DNA from: Micromonospora chaiyaphumensis | Lineage (GTDB): Bacteria > Actinomycetota > Actinomycetes > Mycobacteriales > Micromonosporaceae | Direction: 5' to 3' | Assembly (NCBI RefSeq): GCF_900091435.1 | Contig: NZ_FMCS01000005.1 | Location: 310,001 to 374,000 of the forward strand | Length of the DNA: 64,000 nt | Shown here: in pieces, positions 24,286-33,695 of the stretch | Layout: every line of letters begins with the position of its first letter | How positions within the stretch are numbered: the first letter of the stretch is position 1 | Made by a program: the position numbers and the translations under genes | Notes under the pieces: model-generated | Database searches by the model: none | What the model saw: only the letters and a program-made list of their open reading frames with translations | What the model was told of the DNA's origin: nothing

Positions 24286-24517
24286 GCGGACGGGACGGCA
24301 CCGGCCGCCGGGACACCCGCAGCGGCCGGCGCCGCCCGGCCAGGGCCAGCCCGAACCCGGCCATCGCGGCCACCGCGACGGCGGTGGCGGGCAGGTCGTC
24401 GGCGGACCGGTCGGGGCCGGCCGCGAGCACCGGGTCCTGCCAGGCGGCGAGGGTGAGGGCGACGCCGAGGCCGATCACGGCGGCCCAGCGGAGCAGGCGG
24501 CTCACGCGTGGCGTCAT
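24242..24517 (-). CDS. Small membrane or exported protein, hypothetical
   Basis: A 91-residue frame with a first hydrophobic helix (LLRWAAVIGLGVALTLAAW), a polar segment AGPDRSADD, a second hydrophobic stretch (ATAVAVAAMAGFGLALAG) and a very basic Arg/Pro/Ser tail. ATG 24517 is preceded by GAGGTGA at eight bases. The last 44 bases overlap the end of the adenosine deaminase gene, so only part of the frame evolves freely. No family recognised. A real small membrane protein is likelier than not because of the two helices and the ribosome site. Confidence 0.55.
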   Translation of the reverse strand: MTPRVSRLLRWAAVIGLGVALTLAAWQDPVLAAGPDRSADDLPATAVAVAAMAGFGLALAGRRRPLRVSRRPVPSRPLSASRPPDRRRSRR

Positions 24518-24561
24518 CACGGTCACCTCACGCCCGGGGTGCGGCTCGGCGGGGAGAAGCG

Positions 24562-24609
24562 GCGCGCGGCGGGAGCGAGGTGTGGGGGGACCGAACTCCC
24601 GCCGCGCGC
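24562..24609 (-). terminator. 14-bp hairpin terminator of the two-component operon
   Basis: GCGCGCGGCGGGAG (24562-24575) and CTCCCGCCGCGCGC (24596-24609) pair perfectly over 14 bp with a 20-nt loop. It lies downstream of the histidine kinase gene on its strand. Confidence 0.75.
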
Positions 24610-24754
24610 ACTGCTCCGCCGACCGGAGGTGTTACGGGGCGTCCCGGCCGACGGAACCGATGGGTTCGGTCCTGATCCTGACAGCCCGGCCCGCCGCCGC
24701 GGCCGTCGTTAACCGACTCCTAAGGAAGACTTGCGCCGGCCCACAACCGCCGGC

Positions 24755-26176
24755 TCAGCGCGGGCGCGGCCAGCGCCGGCCGGCCTTCGGCTCCCGGGCG
24801 TCGCGCGCCATCCGCCCGACCAGGCCGAAGCGGTTGACCTGCCGGGGCGTCGCCTCCGGATCGGCCAGCAGCATCACGACGCTGGCCCCGCCGAGCCGGG
24901 CCCGGTCGATGCTCACCGAGCCGTTGGCCTGCAACGCGACCCGCTTCGCGATGTCCAGCCCCAGCCCGGTGGAGCCCTGGTCGCTGGCGCCGCGACGCAG
25001 CGCCCGGTCCGGGTCGGTGATGCCCGGGCCGGCGTCGTCGATCCGGATCGCCACCCAGCCGTCCCGCCGGCTCACCGCCACCTCGAACGCGGTGCCCTGC
25101 GGCGTGTAGCGGAAGACGTTGCCGATCACGGCGTCCAGCGCCGCGGCCAGCTCGGCCCGGGGCACCGGCGCGGGGATCCGCAGCTGCGCGCCGACCACCC
25201 GGTGCGGCCGGTTCTGGTCGCCGGCGAGGGCCGACCAGAAGACCATCCGGTCCCGGACCACCTCGCTGACGTCGCAGGTCGCCGGCCCGGTCTCCTGGCT
25301 GACCGCCTTGCGGGTGGTCGTGATCAGCTGGTCGACCTCGCCCTCCAGCGTCACGATGGCCTGCCGGATCCGCCGGATGCCGCGGCGGCGGTCCAGCTCC
25401 GCCTCGCTGAACGTGCCGATGCTGGTGTCGTCGGACTCCAGCGCCTCGGCGTCCAGCCGCAGCGCGGTCAGCGGCGTCCGCAGCCGGTGCGACAGGTCGG
25501 CGACGAGTTCGCGCTCGTCGGCGCGGAGCGCGACCAGCCGCTCCGCCATCCGGTTGAAGGCGTGCCCGGCCTCGGCCAGCTCCCGCGGCCCGGTCGGCTC
25601 GACCCGGACGCCCAGCTCGCCGTCGCCCACCGCGAGGGCCGCCTTCACGAGCTCGCCCGTCGCGTCGACGGCCCGGGCGGCAACCCGGTCGACCACGATC
25701 ACGGCGGCGCCGACCAGCGCCACCGCCACGGCGAGCAGCAGCAGCCACCGCCCGCCGGCGCCCTCGTCGAGCACCTCCTCGGGGACGAAGACCTCCACCA
25801 CGGCGACCCGGTCGCCGAGCACCACGGGGTCCAGCCGGAGGACACCGCCGGGCACGTCGGTGATCACGGAGCGCCGCTCGGCGGCCGCCCGGTCCAGCGC
25901 CGCCGCGTCGGCACGGCCCGCGCCCTCGTCGACCCCGATCCCGTGTACGACGGGCCGCAGCGCCGGGTCGTCGCCGCTGGCCGCCACGGCCCGGCGGACG
26001 ATCTCCGGGTCGGTGCTGACGGCGAGCGCCCCGGTGACCAGCGCGCTGCGCCGGGCCGCGTCGGCCAGCTTCTCCTCGCGCGCCTGGTCGGACAGGGTGA
26101 TCCCGAGCGGGATGAGGAAGGCGAGCGCGACGAGGCTGCACATGCCGGCCGTGAGCCAGGCCAGCGCCCGCCTCAG
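24755..26176 (-). CDS. Sensor histidine kinase
   Basis: About 473 residues. Order: membrane helix 1 (LAWLTAGMCSLVALAFLIPLGI, residues ~5-27), an extracellular sensor loop of about 115 residues, helix 2 (WLLLLAVAVALVGAAVIVV), a HAMP-like linker, a HisKA domain with phospho-acceptor His in DLSHRLRTPLTAL (R replaces the usual E), and a HATPase domain with DAVIGNVFRYTP, DDAGPG and STGLGLDI. It phosphorylates the response regulator encoded just upstream. No ATG, GTG or TTG fits near the regulator stop; CTG 26176 would overlap it as CTGA, while ATG 26143 would cut the first helix short. The signal sensed is unknown. Confidence 0.88.
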   Translation of the reverse strand: MRRALAWLTAGMCSLVALAFLIPLGITLSDQAREEKLADAARRSALVTGALAVSTDPEIVRRAVAASGDDPALRPVVHGIGVDEGAGRADAAALDRAAAERRSVITDVPGGVLRLDPVVLGDRVAVVEVFVPEEVLDEGAGGRWLLLLAVAVALVGAAVIVVDRVAARAVDATGELVKAALAVGDGELGVRVEPTGPRELAEAGHAFNRMAERLVALRADERELVADLSHRLRTPLTALRLDAEALESDDTSIGTFSEAELDRRRGIRRIRQAIVTLEGEVDQLITTTRKAVSQETGPATCDVSEVVRDRMVFWSALAGDQNRPHRVVGAQLRIPAPVPRAELAAALDAVIGNVFRYTPQGTAFEVAVSRRDGWVAIRIDDAGPGITDPDRALRRGASDQGSTGLGLDIAKRVALQANGSVSIDRARLGGASVVMLLADPEATPRQVNRFGLVGRMARDAREPKAGRRWPRPR

Positions 26177-26862
26177 TCCGGCGCCACCAGCCGGAAGCCG
26201 ACCCCCCGCACGGTGCGCAGGTAGCGCGGCTTCGCCGCGGACTCGCCCATTTTGCGGCGCAGCCAGTAGAGGTGAACGTCGATGGTCTGGTCCTCGCCGA
26301 CCGAGGGCTGCCGCCATACCTCCTCCAAGAGTTCCCGCCGGGACACTACCCGGCCGGGACGTGCGGCGAGATACGCCAGCAGGTCGAATTCCTTGCGGGT
26401 CAGGGCCAGCGGCTCACCGTCCAGCACCGCGCTGCGCTCACCCACGTCGACCCGCAGGCCGCCGACCGTGTGCACGGCGGGCTGGACGGTCCGGCTGGCC
26501 CGGCCCGCCCGGCGCAGCACGGTGGTGATCCGGGCGTCCAGGTGGGCGCCCGTGAACGGCTTGACCATGTAGTCGTCGGCGCCGGCGCGGAGCAGCCGCA
26601 CCACCGACTGCTCGTCGTCGCGCGCGGTCGCGATGATGATCGGCACGTCAGTGATGCCGCGCAGCATCCGCAGCGCGTCGGAGCCGTCCAGGTCGGGCAG
26701 GCCGAGGTCGAGCACCACGAGGTCGGGGGTCTCGGCGGCGACCCGGCGCAGCGCGTCCAGCGCCGTGCCGACGGCGTGCACGGCGTGCCCCCGGTCGGTC
26801 AGGGACCGCAGCATCGCGCCGCGGACGACGTGATCGTCTTCGACCAGGAGGACGGTTGCCAC
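26173..26862 (-). CDS. OmpR/PhoB-family response regulator
   Basis: A 229-residue DNA-binding regulator. The receiver domain shows VEDDH at the N-terminus (acidic pocket), VVLDLGLPDLDG with the phospho-acceptor Asp, ATARDD and YMVKPF with the conserved Lys. The C-terminal winged helix has LTRKEFDLLAYLA, RRELLEEVW and HLYWLRRKMG...YLRTVRGVGFRL. GTG 26862 is preferred over the longer frame: TACGGT on the minus strand (26869-26874) sits six bases upstream, typical of a leaderless start. It is co-transcribed with the kinase. The divergent gene is an ADP-ribosylglycohydrolase 73 bp away. Confidence 0.92.
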   Translation of the reverse strand: MATVLLVEDDHVVRGAMLRSLTDRGHAVHAVGTALDALRRVAAETPDLVVLDLGLPDLDGSDALRMLRGITDVPIIIATARDDEQSVVRLLRAGADDYMVKPFTGAHLDARITTVLRRAGRASRTVQPAVHTVGGLRVDVGERSAVLDGEPLALTRKEFDLLAYLAARPGRVVSRRELLEEVWRQPSVGEDQTIDVHLYWLRRKMGESAAKPRYLRTVRGVGFRLVAPD

Positions 26863-26935
26863 GTCAGCACCGTACTCGGCGTGGCAAGTTGATCGCGTTG
26901 CGGCGCTCCTGCGAACCGGGCAAGCTGGGACGACG

Positions 26936-27862
26936 ATGACGTTCACTCTCTACCCCGACACCCGCCTGACGCTGGCGCGCGACTCGCTGGCCGGCCTGTC
27001 GGTCGGCGACGCCCTCGGCGCGCGGTTCTTCGTCCCGGGCAGCGCGGTCGCCGCCTGGGCCGACGCGCTGCCGCCCGGCCCGTGGCCGTGGAGCGACGAC
27101 ACCGAGATGGCCTGCTCGGTGCTGACCGTGCTCGCCGCGCACGGCCGGGTGGACCGGGACGCCCTCGCGCTCGCCTTCGCGGCGCACTACGACCCGGCCC
27201 GTCGTTACGGCGCCGGCGCCGTGGAACTGCTCGAACTGATCCGCGCCGGCACGCCGTGGCCGGTGGCCGCCGCGTCCGCGTTCGACGGGCAGGGCTCCTG
27301 CGGCAACGGCGCCGCCATGCGGGTGGCCCCGCTCGGCGCCTGGTACGCCGACTCCACCCGGCGTGCCGCCGACCAGGCCCGCGCCTCCGCCGAGGTGACC
27401 CACGCCCACCCGGAGGGGGTCGCCGGGGCGGTCGCCGTGGCGGTGGCCGCCTCGCTGGCCGCCCGGGCCCGGCTCGACGGGGACCGGCCCGAGCCGGCCC
27501 GCCTGCTCGCCGTGGTGGCCGGCGCCCTCGACCCGGCCGGCGAGGTGCACCGGGGGATACGCCGGGCCGCCGCGCTGCTCGGCCACCCGGCCGGGGAGGT
27601 CGCCGAGACGCTGGGCAACGGCTCCCGGGTGACCGCGCAGGACACCGTCCCCTTCACGCTCTGGGCCGCCGCGACCCACCTGCACGACTACCCGGCCGCG
27701 ATCCGCGCCTGCGTCGAGGCGGGCGGGGACGTCGACACCACGGCGGCGATCGTCGGTGGCGTGGTCGCCGCTCACACGGGTGTCGGCACCCCGGGCGGCG
27801 TGCCGGACGGCTGGCTCGCCGCCCGCGAACCCCTCCCGCCCTGGCTCACCGCCCCCGCCTGA
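26936..27862 (+). CDS. ADP-ribosylglycohydrolase family protein
   Basis: A 308-residue all-helical, magnesium-dependent hydrolase that removes ADP-ribose from proteins or small molecules. Diagnostic motifs: GLSVGDALGARF at residues ~20-31, WSDDTEMA (metal-binding Ser/Thr-Asp-Asp), CGNGAAMRVAPLG, and GGDVDTTAAIVGG near residue 270, the second metal-binding loop. The substrate (ADP-ribosyl-arginine, dinitrogenase reductase-like target or other) cannot be read from sequence. ATG 26936 has only a weak GGGA upstream. It is divergent from the response regulator gene and ends before a large hairpin. Confidence 0.9.
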   Translation: MTFTLYPDTRLTLARDSLAGLSVGDALGARFFVPGSAVAAWADALPPGPWPWSDDTEMACSVLTVLAAHGRVDRDALALAFAAHYDPARRYGAGAVELLELIRAGTPWPVAAASAFDGQGSCGNGAAMRVAPLGAWYADSTRRAADQARASAEVTHAHPEGVAGAVAVAVAASLAARARLDGDRPEPARLLAVVAGALDPAGEVHRGIRRAAALLGHPAGEVAETLGNGSRVTAQDTVPFTLWAAATHLHDYPAAIRACVEAGGDVDTTAAIVGGVVAAHTGVGTPGGVPDGWLAAREPLPPWLTAPA

Positions 27863-27978
27863 CCGCCCCCGCGACCTCGCACCCGCGGCCCGTCCCGCAT
27901 CGGGTCCGGGTGGATCTGCCCGGGTAGGAACCGCGCGACCGGCAGCGGCCAGCGCGCCGTCCGGAGTTGTGGCTTCCG

Positions 27979-28025
27979 GATCTTGGCGAGTTGTCGTTCG
28001 CCACGAACGGCAAGTCGCCAAGATC
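27979..28025. repeat. 47-nt palindromic intergenic element / bidirectional terminator
   Basis: GATCTTGGCGA (27979-27989) and TCGCCAAGATC (28015-28025) pair perfectly. Inside, TTG pairs with CAA and CGTTC with GAACG, leaving a GCCAC loop, so almost the whole element folds back on itself. TCCGCGCGCGGA (28026-28037), a 12-bp palindrome, follows directly. It lies between two convergent genes. Its AT-richer sequence and symmetry suggest a dispersed palindromic repeat as well as a terminator; copy number cannot be seen here. Confidence 0.6.
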
Positions 28026-28041
28026 TCCGCGCGCGGAGCGC

Positions 28042-28926
28042 TCAGCGGGAGCCCGAGGCCGTCAGGGGTGCCGTTTTCGTGGCGGCGGGGCACGGCTCGG
28101 CAGGGTCCTCCTCGGAGGTGTCGCCGGCGGGGGTGGGGTCGCCGCCGGTCGGCGCGGAGGGGTCGGGTGGCAGCGCGAGGGCGGCGCGGCGGCGGCTCAG
28201 GAGCCAGCCCAGGGCCGCGCCGCCGGCCAGCCCGGCGAGCAGCCCGCCGCCCAGCAGCAGGTCGGCGCTCGGTCCGTCGTCGGCGGGTCGCGCCGGGGTG
28301 GCCGCCTCGGCCGGCGCCCCCGGGGCCGGGTTCCCGTGGCCGGCGTGGCCGGGCGGCCCGGCGGCCGGGTCGCCGTGGACGGCGGCGCCCGGCGGCGGGG
28401 GCAGCAGGGCGACCGTCGGGGCGGGGTGGGCGCCACCGGGCGGGTCGGTCCAGCGGACCACGGTGCCGTCGGCGTAGGTCTGGATCACCGTGAAGGTCAG
28501 CCGGTCGGTGGCCGGCATCGGGCCCATGCCGAGCGAGAGCCGGGCCGGCCCGGTGGTGCCGGGCATCCGGATCCAGGTCACCGCGTCGGTCACCTGGTTC
28601 AGCTCCGACGAGTGGATGCCGGCGACCGGCCGGTCGAGGGTGCGGGTCGTGATGGACGGCGCCCAGTCCGGCACGGAGAGCGGGTAGACCTCGCCGATCG
28701 GGGCGTCCGCGGGCATCCGCAGCTCGATCCGGCTGGTCCGGCTGCCGGCCCGCTCCTCGGGCAGCACGACGGCCAGTTCGATGGCGTCGCCCTGGTGCAC
28801 CTGGGCGGGGGAGGTCGTGACGGTCACCTCGGCGGCGCTCGCGGCGCCGGGCCAGCCCAGCGTGCCGCCGACCGCGGCGGCCAGCAGCGCGATCGCCCAC
28901 CACCGGCCCCGACGGGTCATGGTCAT
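28042..28926 (-). CDS. YcnI-like (DUF1775) exported, membrane-anchored protein
   Basis: A 294-residue protein with a signal peptide (RRGRWWAIALLAAAVGGTLGWPGAASAAE), a DUF1775/YcnI-type beta domain starting EVTVTTSPAQVHQGDAIELAVVLPEE and including MPADAPIGEV, then a Pro/Gly/Ala-rich linker with several His (HGDPAAGPPGHAGHGN), a C-terminal helix (LLLGGGLLAGLAGGAALGWLL) and an RRRAAL cytosolic tail. YcnI proteins bind copper, often through the mature N-terminal His; here the mature N-terminus appears to be AEV rather than HV, so copper binding may use other residues such as the linker histidines. GGGGA lies six bases before ATG 28926. Confidence 0.78.
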   Translation of the reverse strand: MTMTRRGRWWAIALLAAAVGGTLGWPGAASAAEVTVTTSPAQVHQGDAIELAVVLPEERAGSRTSRIELRMPADAPIGEVYPLSVPDWAPSITTRTLDRPVAGIHSSELNQVTDAVTWIRMPGTTGPARLSLGMGPMPATDRLTFTVIQTYADGTVVRWTDPPGGAHPAPTVALLPPPPGAAVHGDPAAGPPGHAGHGNPAPGAPAEAATPARPADDGPSADLLLGGGLLAGLAGGAALGWLLSRRRAALALPPDPSAPTGGDPTPAGDTSEEDPAEPCPAATKTAPLTASGSR

Positions 28927-29128
28927 GGTCGTCCCCATCCGTGTCGACGCGGCCGGTCCGGCTCCGGCCCCACCCGGTAGTTCGGGCGCGGGGACGGAAA
29001 GGTTCAACGCGGGACGGAACTGATCGCCGGGGGAGCGCGGCGTCGCCGACGGCGCGGGTCGGGGCGACCGATAGCATCGCAGGGGCCGGTACCCGGCACA
29101 TCCGAACCCGTCGACGACAGGAGTCACC

Positions 29129-31153
29129 GTGTCCGCACCCCGTACCCCGATCGTGGCCGACCCCGTCGTCGTCGCCGCCGGGACGACGGCGGCCGACGCG
29201 GTGGCCGCGGCCGGGCTGCCGATGAACGGTCCGAAGGCGATCGTGGTGGTCCGTGACCCGCAGGGCGTGCTGCGCGACCTGGACTGGAAGCCGGCCGAGG
29301 AGACCGCTGTCGAGCCGGTCGCCCTCGACAGCCCGGACGGGCTGAACGTGCTGCGCCACTCCACCGCGCACGTGCTGGCCCAGGCCGTGCAGGACGTCTT
29401 CCCGGAGGCCAAGCTCGGCATCGGCCCGCCGATCGAGAACGGCTTCTACTACGACTTCCAGGTGGCCAAGCCGTTCCAGCCGGACGACCTGGCGAAGCTC
29501 GAGAAGCGGATGCAGGAGATCGTCAAGTCCGGCCAGCGGTTCCGCCGGCGCCGCTTCAACAGCCTCGACGAGGCGCGCGGCGAGCTGGCCGCCGAGCCGT
29601 TCAAGATGGAGCTGATCGAGGTCAAGGGTGAGGGGCTGGACTCCTCCGAGGTGATGGAGGTGGGCGGCGGCGAGCTGACCATCTACGACAACCTCGCCGC
29701 CACCGAGGACAAGGTCTGCTGGTCGGACCTGTGCCGCGGCCCGCACCTGCCGAACACCCGGCTCATCGGCGCGTTCAAGCTCATGCGCTCGGCCGCCGCC
29801 TACTGGCGGGGCTCGGAGAAGAACCCGCAGCTCCAGCGGGTCTACGGCACCGCGTGGCCGACCCGGGACGAGCTGAAGGCGTACCTCCGGCTGCTGGAGG
29901 AGGCCGCCCGGCGCGACCACCGCAAGCTCGGCGCGGACCTGGACCTGTTCAGCTTCCCCGACGAGATCGGCTCCGGCCTGGCGGTCTTCCACCCCAAGGG
30001 CGGCGTGCTCAAGCGGGTGATGGAGGACTACGTCCGGACCCGGCACATCGAGGAGGGCTTCCAGTACGTCGGTACCCCGCACATCTCGAAGGAGGGCCTG
30101 TTCCACACCTCGGGCCACCTGCCGTACTACGCCGACGGGATGTACCCGCCCATGGAGCTCGAGGGCGCGGACTACTACCTCAAGGCGATGAACTGCCCGA
30201 TGCACAACCTGATCTACCGGTCGCGCGGACGGTCCTACCGTGAGCTGCCGATGCGGCTGTTCGAGTTCGGGTCGGTCTACCGCTACGAGAAGTCGGGTGT
30301 GGTGCACGGGCTGACCCGGGTGCGCGGGCTGACCCAGGACGACTCGCACTCCTACTGCACCCGCGAGCAGGCGCCGGCCGAGATCAAGCACCTGCTCAAC
30401 TTCGTGCTGAGCCTGCTGAAGGACTTCGGCATCGACGACTTCTACCTGGAGCTGTCGACCCGCGACGAGGCCCGGCTCGACAAGTTCGTCGGCTCGGACG
30501 AGGACTGGGCGACCGCCACCGCGGTGCTGGAGCAGTGCGCCCGGGAGACCGGGCTGGACCTGGTGCCGGACCCGGGCGGCGCGGCCTTCTACGGCCCGAA
30601 GATCTCCGTGCAGGCCAAGGACGCCATCGGCCGCACCTGGCAGCTGTCGACCATCCAGTACGACTTCAACCAGCCGAAGGGCTTCGGGCTGGAGTACCAG
30701 GCGGCCGACGGCACGCGGCAGCAGCCCGTGATGATCCACTGCGCCAAGTTCGGGTCGATCGAGCGGTTCATCGGGGTGCTCACCGAGCACTACGCGGGCG
30801 CGTTCCCGGCCTGGCTCGCCCCGGTGCAGGTGGTCGGCATCCCGATCCGCGAGGACCACACCGACTACCTCCAGGACTTCGTCACCACCCTGCGGAAGCA
30901 GGGCATCCGCGCCGAGGTCGACGCGGGTGACGACCGGATGCAGAAGAAGATCCGCAACGCCCAGCAGCAGAAGATCCCGTTCATGGTGATCGCCGGCGAC
31001 GACGACGTGGCCGCGGGCACGGTGTCCTTCCGCTACCGGGACGGGTCGCAGCGCAACGGCGTGCCGATCGAGGAGGCGGTGGCCCACGTGCGGGACGTCG
31101 CCGAGTCCCGCACCAACTCCGGCCCGTCGGCGGAGGGCACGCCCAACACCTGA
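29129..31153 (+). CDS. thrS: Threonyl-tRNA synthetase
   Basis: A 674-residue class II synthetase that charges tRNA-Thr. The order is a divergent TGS domain (1-70), the editing domain with [11 protein letters not shown] (zinc-like HxxxH) and [12 protein letters not shown], the catalytic core with motif 2 ([30 protein letters not shown]), zinc ligands in MNCPMH, DDSH and MIHC, motif 3 ([16 protein letters not shown]) and the anticodon-binding domain ([15 protein letters not shown]...). GTG 29129 has AGGAG nine bases upstream. TAGCAT at 29072-29077 is a candidate -10 box. It begins a conserved block with the HIT and pgsA genes. Confidence 0.97.
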   Translation: MSAPRTPIVADPVVVAAGTTAADAVAAAGLPMNGPKAIVVVRDPQGVLRDLDWKPAEETAVEPVALDSPDGLNVLRHSTAHVLAQAVQDVFPEAKLGIGPPIENGFYYDFQVAKPFQPDDLAKLEKRMQEIVKSGQRFRRRRFNSLDEARGELAAEPFKMELIEVKGEGLDSSEVMEVGGGELTIYDNLAATEDKVCWSDLCRGPHLPNTRLIGAFKLMRSAAAYWRGSEKNPQLQRVYGTAWPTRDELKAYLRLLEEAARRDHRKLGADLDLFSFPDEIGSGLAVFHPKGGVLKRVMEDYVRTRHIEEGFQYVGTPHISKEGLFHTSGHLPYYADGMYPPMELEGADYYLKAMNCPMHNLIYRSRGRSYRELPMRLFEFGSVYRYEKSGVVHGLTRVRGLTQDDSHSYCTREQAPAEIKHLLNFVLSLLKDFGIDDFYLELSTRDEARLDKFVGSDEDWATATAVLEQCARETGLDLVPDPGGAAFYGPKISVQAKDAIGRTWQLSTIQYDFNQPKGFGLEYQAADGTRQQPVMIHCAKFGSIERFIGVLTEHYAGAFPAWLAPVQVVGIPIREDHTDYLQDFVTTLRKQGIRAEVDAGDDRMQKKIRNAQQQKIPFMVIAGDDDVAAGTVSFRYRDGSQRNGVPIEEAVAHVRDVAESRTNSGPSAEGTPNT

Positions 31154-31220
31154 GCCACCCGTCTCCCACCCGGCCGGTCCGGACGGGTGGGAGACGGCGC
31201 GGTGACCGTAGGATCGGCGT

Positions 31221-31787
31221 GTGACTGGGGCGGAACGGCACTTCGACGGCGCCGGCAGCGGCGGCGACAACGGTCTGGCGGACGGGCTGGAGCGGCTCTG
31301 GACGCCGCACCGGATGACCTACATCTCGGGCGAGGACCGGCCCGAGGGCGGCTACGAGAAGCCGGCCGGCTGCCCGTTCTGCCTCGCCCCCGGCCTGCCG
31401 CCGGACGAGAGCCTGGTGGTGGCCCGGGGCCAGCACGTCTTCGCGGTGCTCAACCTCTACCCCTACAACCCGGGACACCTGCTGGTCTGCCCGTACCGGC
31501 ACGTGGCCGACTACACCGAGCTGGACGCGCCGGAGACCGCCGAGCTGGCCGCGTTCACGAAGGACGCCATGCGGGTGGTCCGGCACGTCTCCAACGCGCA
31601 CGGCTTCAACCTGGGCATGAACCAGGGCGGCGTGGCCGGGGCGGGCATCGCCGCGCACCTGCACCAGCACGTGGTGCCGCGCTGGGGCGGCGACGCCAAC
31701 TTCATGCCGGTCATCGGCCGCACCAAGGTGCTGCCGCAGCTGCTCGCCGACACCCGGGACCTGCTGGCCAAGGCCTGGCCGGCCTGA
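31221..31787 (+). CDS. HIT-family hydrolase / AP4A phosphorylase-like
   Basis: A 188-residue histidine-triad protein. The triad is HLHQHVV near residue 150, and the N-terminal extension ends with the CPFC motif (GCPFCLAPGLPPDES). The closest known type is the actinobacterial HIT/Ap4A phosphorylase encoded between thrS and pgsA, which cleaves dinucleoside polyphosphates. GTG 31221 follows TAGGAT (31209-31214) by six bases, so translation is probably leaderless. Synteny with the mycobacterial thrS-HIT-pgsA order supports the call. Confidence 0.88.
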   Translation: MTGAERHFDGAGSGGDNGLADGLERLWTPHRMTYISGEDRPEGGYEKPAGCPFCLAPGLPPDESLVVARGQHVFAVLNLYPYNPGHLLVCPYRHVADYTELDAPETAELAAFTKDAMRVVRHVSNAHGFNLGMNQGGVAGAGIAAHLHQHVVPRWGGDANFMPVIGRTKVLPQLLADTRDLLAKAWPA

Positions 31788-31850
31788 CCGCCGCGGGCCG
31801 CCGAGGTCGGCGACACCGGCAACCCGCCCGCGGACAGTACGATCTTGCGC

Positions 31851-32471
31851 ATGGCCCTGCTGCACCGCGCGGAACTGCGCCCCTCGAAGCTCGACCTGCT
31901 CACCGCCTGGCTGCCCGGCCGGCCCTGGTTCGCCGGCACCCCGGGCGCGGAGGCCACCCGCGTGGCGTCCTACCGGTTCGACGACCCGGCCGGCGAGGTC
32001 GGCATCGAGACCATCCTGGTCCGGGCCGGGGACGGGCCGGTCCTCCAGGTGCCGCTGACCTACCGGGCCGCACCGCTGGCCGGCGCCGAGCGGTGGCTGG
32101 TCGGCACCACCGACCACTCCGTGCTCGGCCCGCGCTGGGTCTACGACGCCTGCGGCGACCCGGTCTACGCGCCGGCCCTGGCCGCCGCCGTCCTCGCCGA
32201 CGCCGGCCAGGCGGAGGAGTACTTCGAGGTCGACGGCCGGCGCGAGGTGCGCGCCCCGAGCGTGACCCTGACCGGCGGCCGGGCCGACACCGCGCCGGCG
32301 TTCGGCACGGTCGACGAGGTGGTCGACGGCGACCCGACCCTGATCCGCGCCGGTGGCGTGGAGCTGGCCCTGGTCCGCCGGCCGGCCCCGGCCGACGCCC
32401 CGGCGCCGGCCCGGCTGACCGGCTCCTGGGCGGGCCAGGCCGACCCGGTGCTGCTGGCCTACGCCCGCTGA
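31851..32471 (+). CDS. Maltokinase N-terminal cap-like domain protein
   Basis: A 206-residue protein resembling the N-terminal cap domain of maltokinases and the CG0192-type stand-alone proteins. Typical segments are LRPSKLDLLTAWLPGRPWF, ETILVRAGDGPVLQVPLTYRAAPL and HSVLGPRWVYDACGDPVY. There is no kinase catalytic domain, so it is not itself a maltokinase. ATG 31851 lies seven bases after TACGAT (31838-31843), a leaderless arrangement. It interrupts the otherwise conserved HIT-pgsA neighbourhood. Function unknown; a regulatory or sugar-binding role is speculation. Confidence 0.75.
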   Translation: MALLHRAELRPSKLDLLTAWLPGRPWFAGTPGAEATRVASYRFDDPAGEVGIETILVRAGDGPVLQVPLTYRAAPLAGAERWLVGTTDHSVLGPRWVYDACGDPVYAPALAAAVLADAGQAEEYFEVDGRREVRAPSVTLTGGRADTAPAFGTVDEVVDGDPTLIRAGGVELALVRRPAPADAPAPARLTGSWAGQADPVLLAYAR

Positions 32472-32601
32472 CCGCCCGCCGGCGCGGCCGGGCGCGCGGG
32501 CGACCCGGGCAGCCAGGCGCCCGCTGACCGTGTGCCGGTCGGCCCGGCACCCGGGGTGAGGAAGCCGCCCACGGCTCACGGGAAGGTGGCAGGATGCGGC
32601 G

Positions 32602-33660
32602 ATGGCAGTGAGCACGCGGCCGTTGGGCCGCAGCGGCATCGCGGTCAGCGCCCTGGGCATGGGCTGCTGGGCGATCGGCGGCCCGTGGGCCGAGGGCTCC
32701 CGGCCGCTGGGCTGGGGCGCCGTGGACGACGACGAGTCGATCCGGGCGGTCCGCCGCGCCCTCGACCTCGGGGTGACCCTCTTCGACACCGCCGACACCT
32801 ACGGCGCCGGGCACGGCGAGCGGATCCTCGGCCGGGCCCTCGCCGGCCGGCGTGACGAGGCGGTGATCGCCACCAAGTGGGGCTACACCTTCGACGAGCG
32901 GACCCGGCAGGCCACCGGGGAGGACGCCTCGCCGGAGTACCTGCGGCGGGCGGTCGTCGACTCGTTGCGCCGGCTGGGCACCGACCGGATCGACCTCTAC
33001 CAGCTGCACCTCGCCGACCTGCCGGTGCCCCGGGCCGAGGCGCTGATCGGCGCCCTGGAGGACCTGGTCGCCGACGGCCTGGTCCGGGCGTACGGCTGGA
33101 GCACCGACCGGGCCGACCGGGCCGCCGCCTTCGCGCAGGTCGCCCGGGGCGCCGCCGCCGTGCAGCACGGCCTGTCGGTGCTGCGGGACGCCCCGGCCAT
33201 GCTGGCCGTCTGCGAGAAGCACGACCTGGCCAGCGTGGCCCGGGGGCCGCTCGGGATGGGGCTGCTCACCGGCAAGTACACCCCGGAGTCCACGCTGCCC
33301 CGCGACGACGTGCGCGGCACCGCCCCGAACTGGCTGGAGTGGTTCCGCAGCGGCCGGCCCGCCCCGGAGTGGCTGCGCCGGGTCGCCGCCGTCCGCGGCG
33401 CCCTGACCGCCGACGGCCGGACCCTCGCCCAGGGCGCGCTCGGCTGGATCTGGGCGCGCAGCGGCCGGGCCGTGCCGATCCCCGGCGCCCGCACGGTCGC
33501 CCAGGTGGAGGAGAACGCCGCCGCGCTGGACCGCGGCCCGCTCGCCCCTGACCAGTTCGCCGAGGTGGAGCGGCAGCTCGCCGCCCTGCGCGCGGCCGCC
33601 CTGCGCGACGCCGACCGCCCGCACTGGCCCATGCCGCCCGTCCCCGCAGCCCGCCCCTGA
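32602..33660 (+). CDS. Aldo/keto reductase
   Basis: A 352-residue AKR with the N-terminal MGCWAIGGPW barrel start, LFDTADTYGAGHGE (Asp and Tyr of the tetrad), IATKWG (Lys), YQLHLADLP (His) and the C-terminal cofactor loop VPIPGARTVAQVEENAAA. It differs from the AKR at 21368 by a longer loop around PNWLEWFRSGRPAPEW. It probably reduces carbonyl compounds with NADPH; substrate unknown. A CAGGAT box six bases before ATG 32602 suggests a leaderless or near-leaderless transcript. Confidence 0.88.
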   Translation: MAVSTRPLGRSGIAVSALGMGCWAIGGPWAEGSRPLGWGAVDDDESIRAVRRALDLGVTLFDTADTYGAGHGERILGRALAGRRDEAVIATKWGYTFDERTRQATGEDASPEYLRRAVVDSLRRLGTDRIDLYQLHLADLPVPRAEALIGALEDLVADGLVRAYGWSTDRADRAAAFAQVARGAAAVQHGLSVLRDAPAMLAVCEKHDLASVARGPLGMGLLTGKYTPESTLPRDDVRGTAPNWLEWFRSGRPAPEWLRRVAAVRGALTADGRTLAQGALGWIWARSGRAVPIPGARTVAQVEENAAALDRGPLAPDQFAEVERQLAALRAAALRDADRPHWPMPPVPAARP

Positions 33661-33695
33661 CCCGCCACCCGCAGGGGCGGGACGGGCCGGGGGGT

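Noticed and set aside
26864..31270. 1468-codon open frame on the minus strand
   Set aside because: It runs antiparallel to thrS and through several genes, has low-complexity Gly/Arg/Val composition and no domain. It is a shadow of GC-rich third positions.
31851..32471. Complete maltokinase
   Set aside because: Only the cap-like N-terminal domain is present; no kinase loop or DxD/N motifs.
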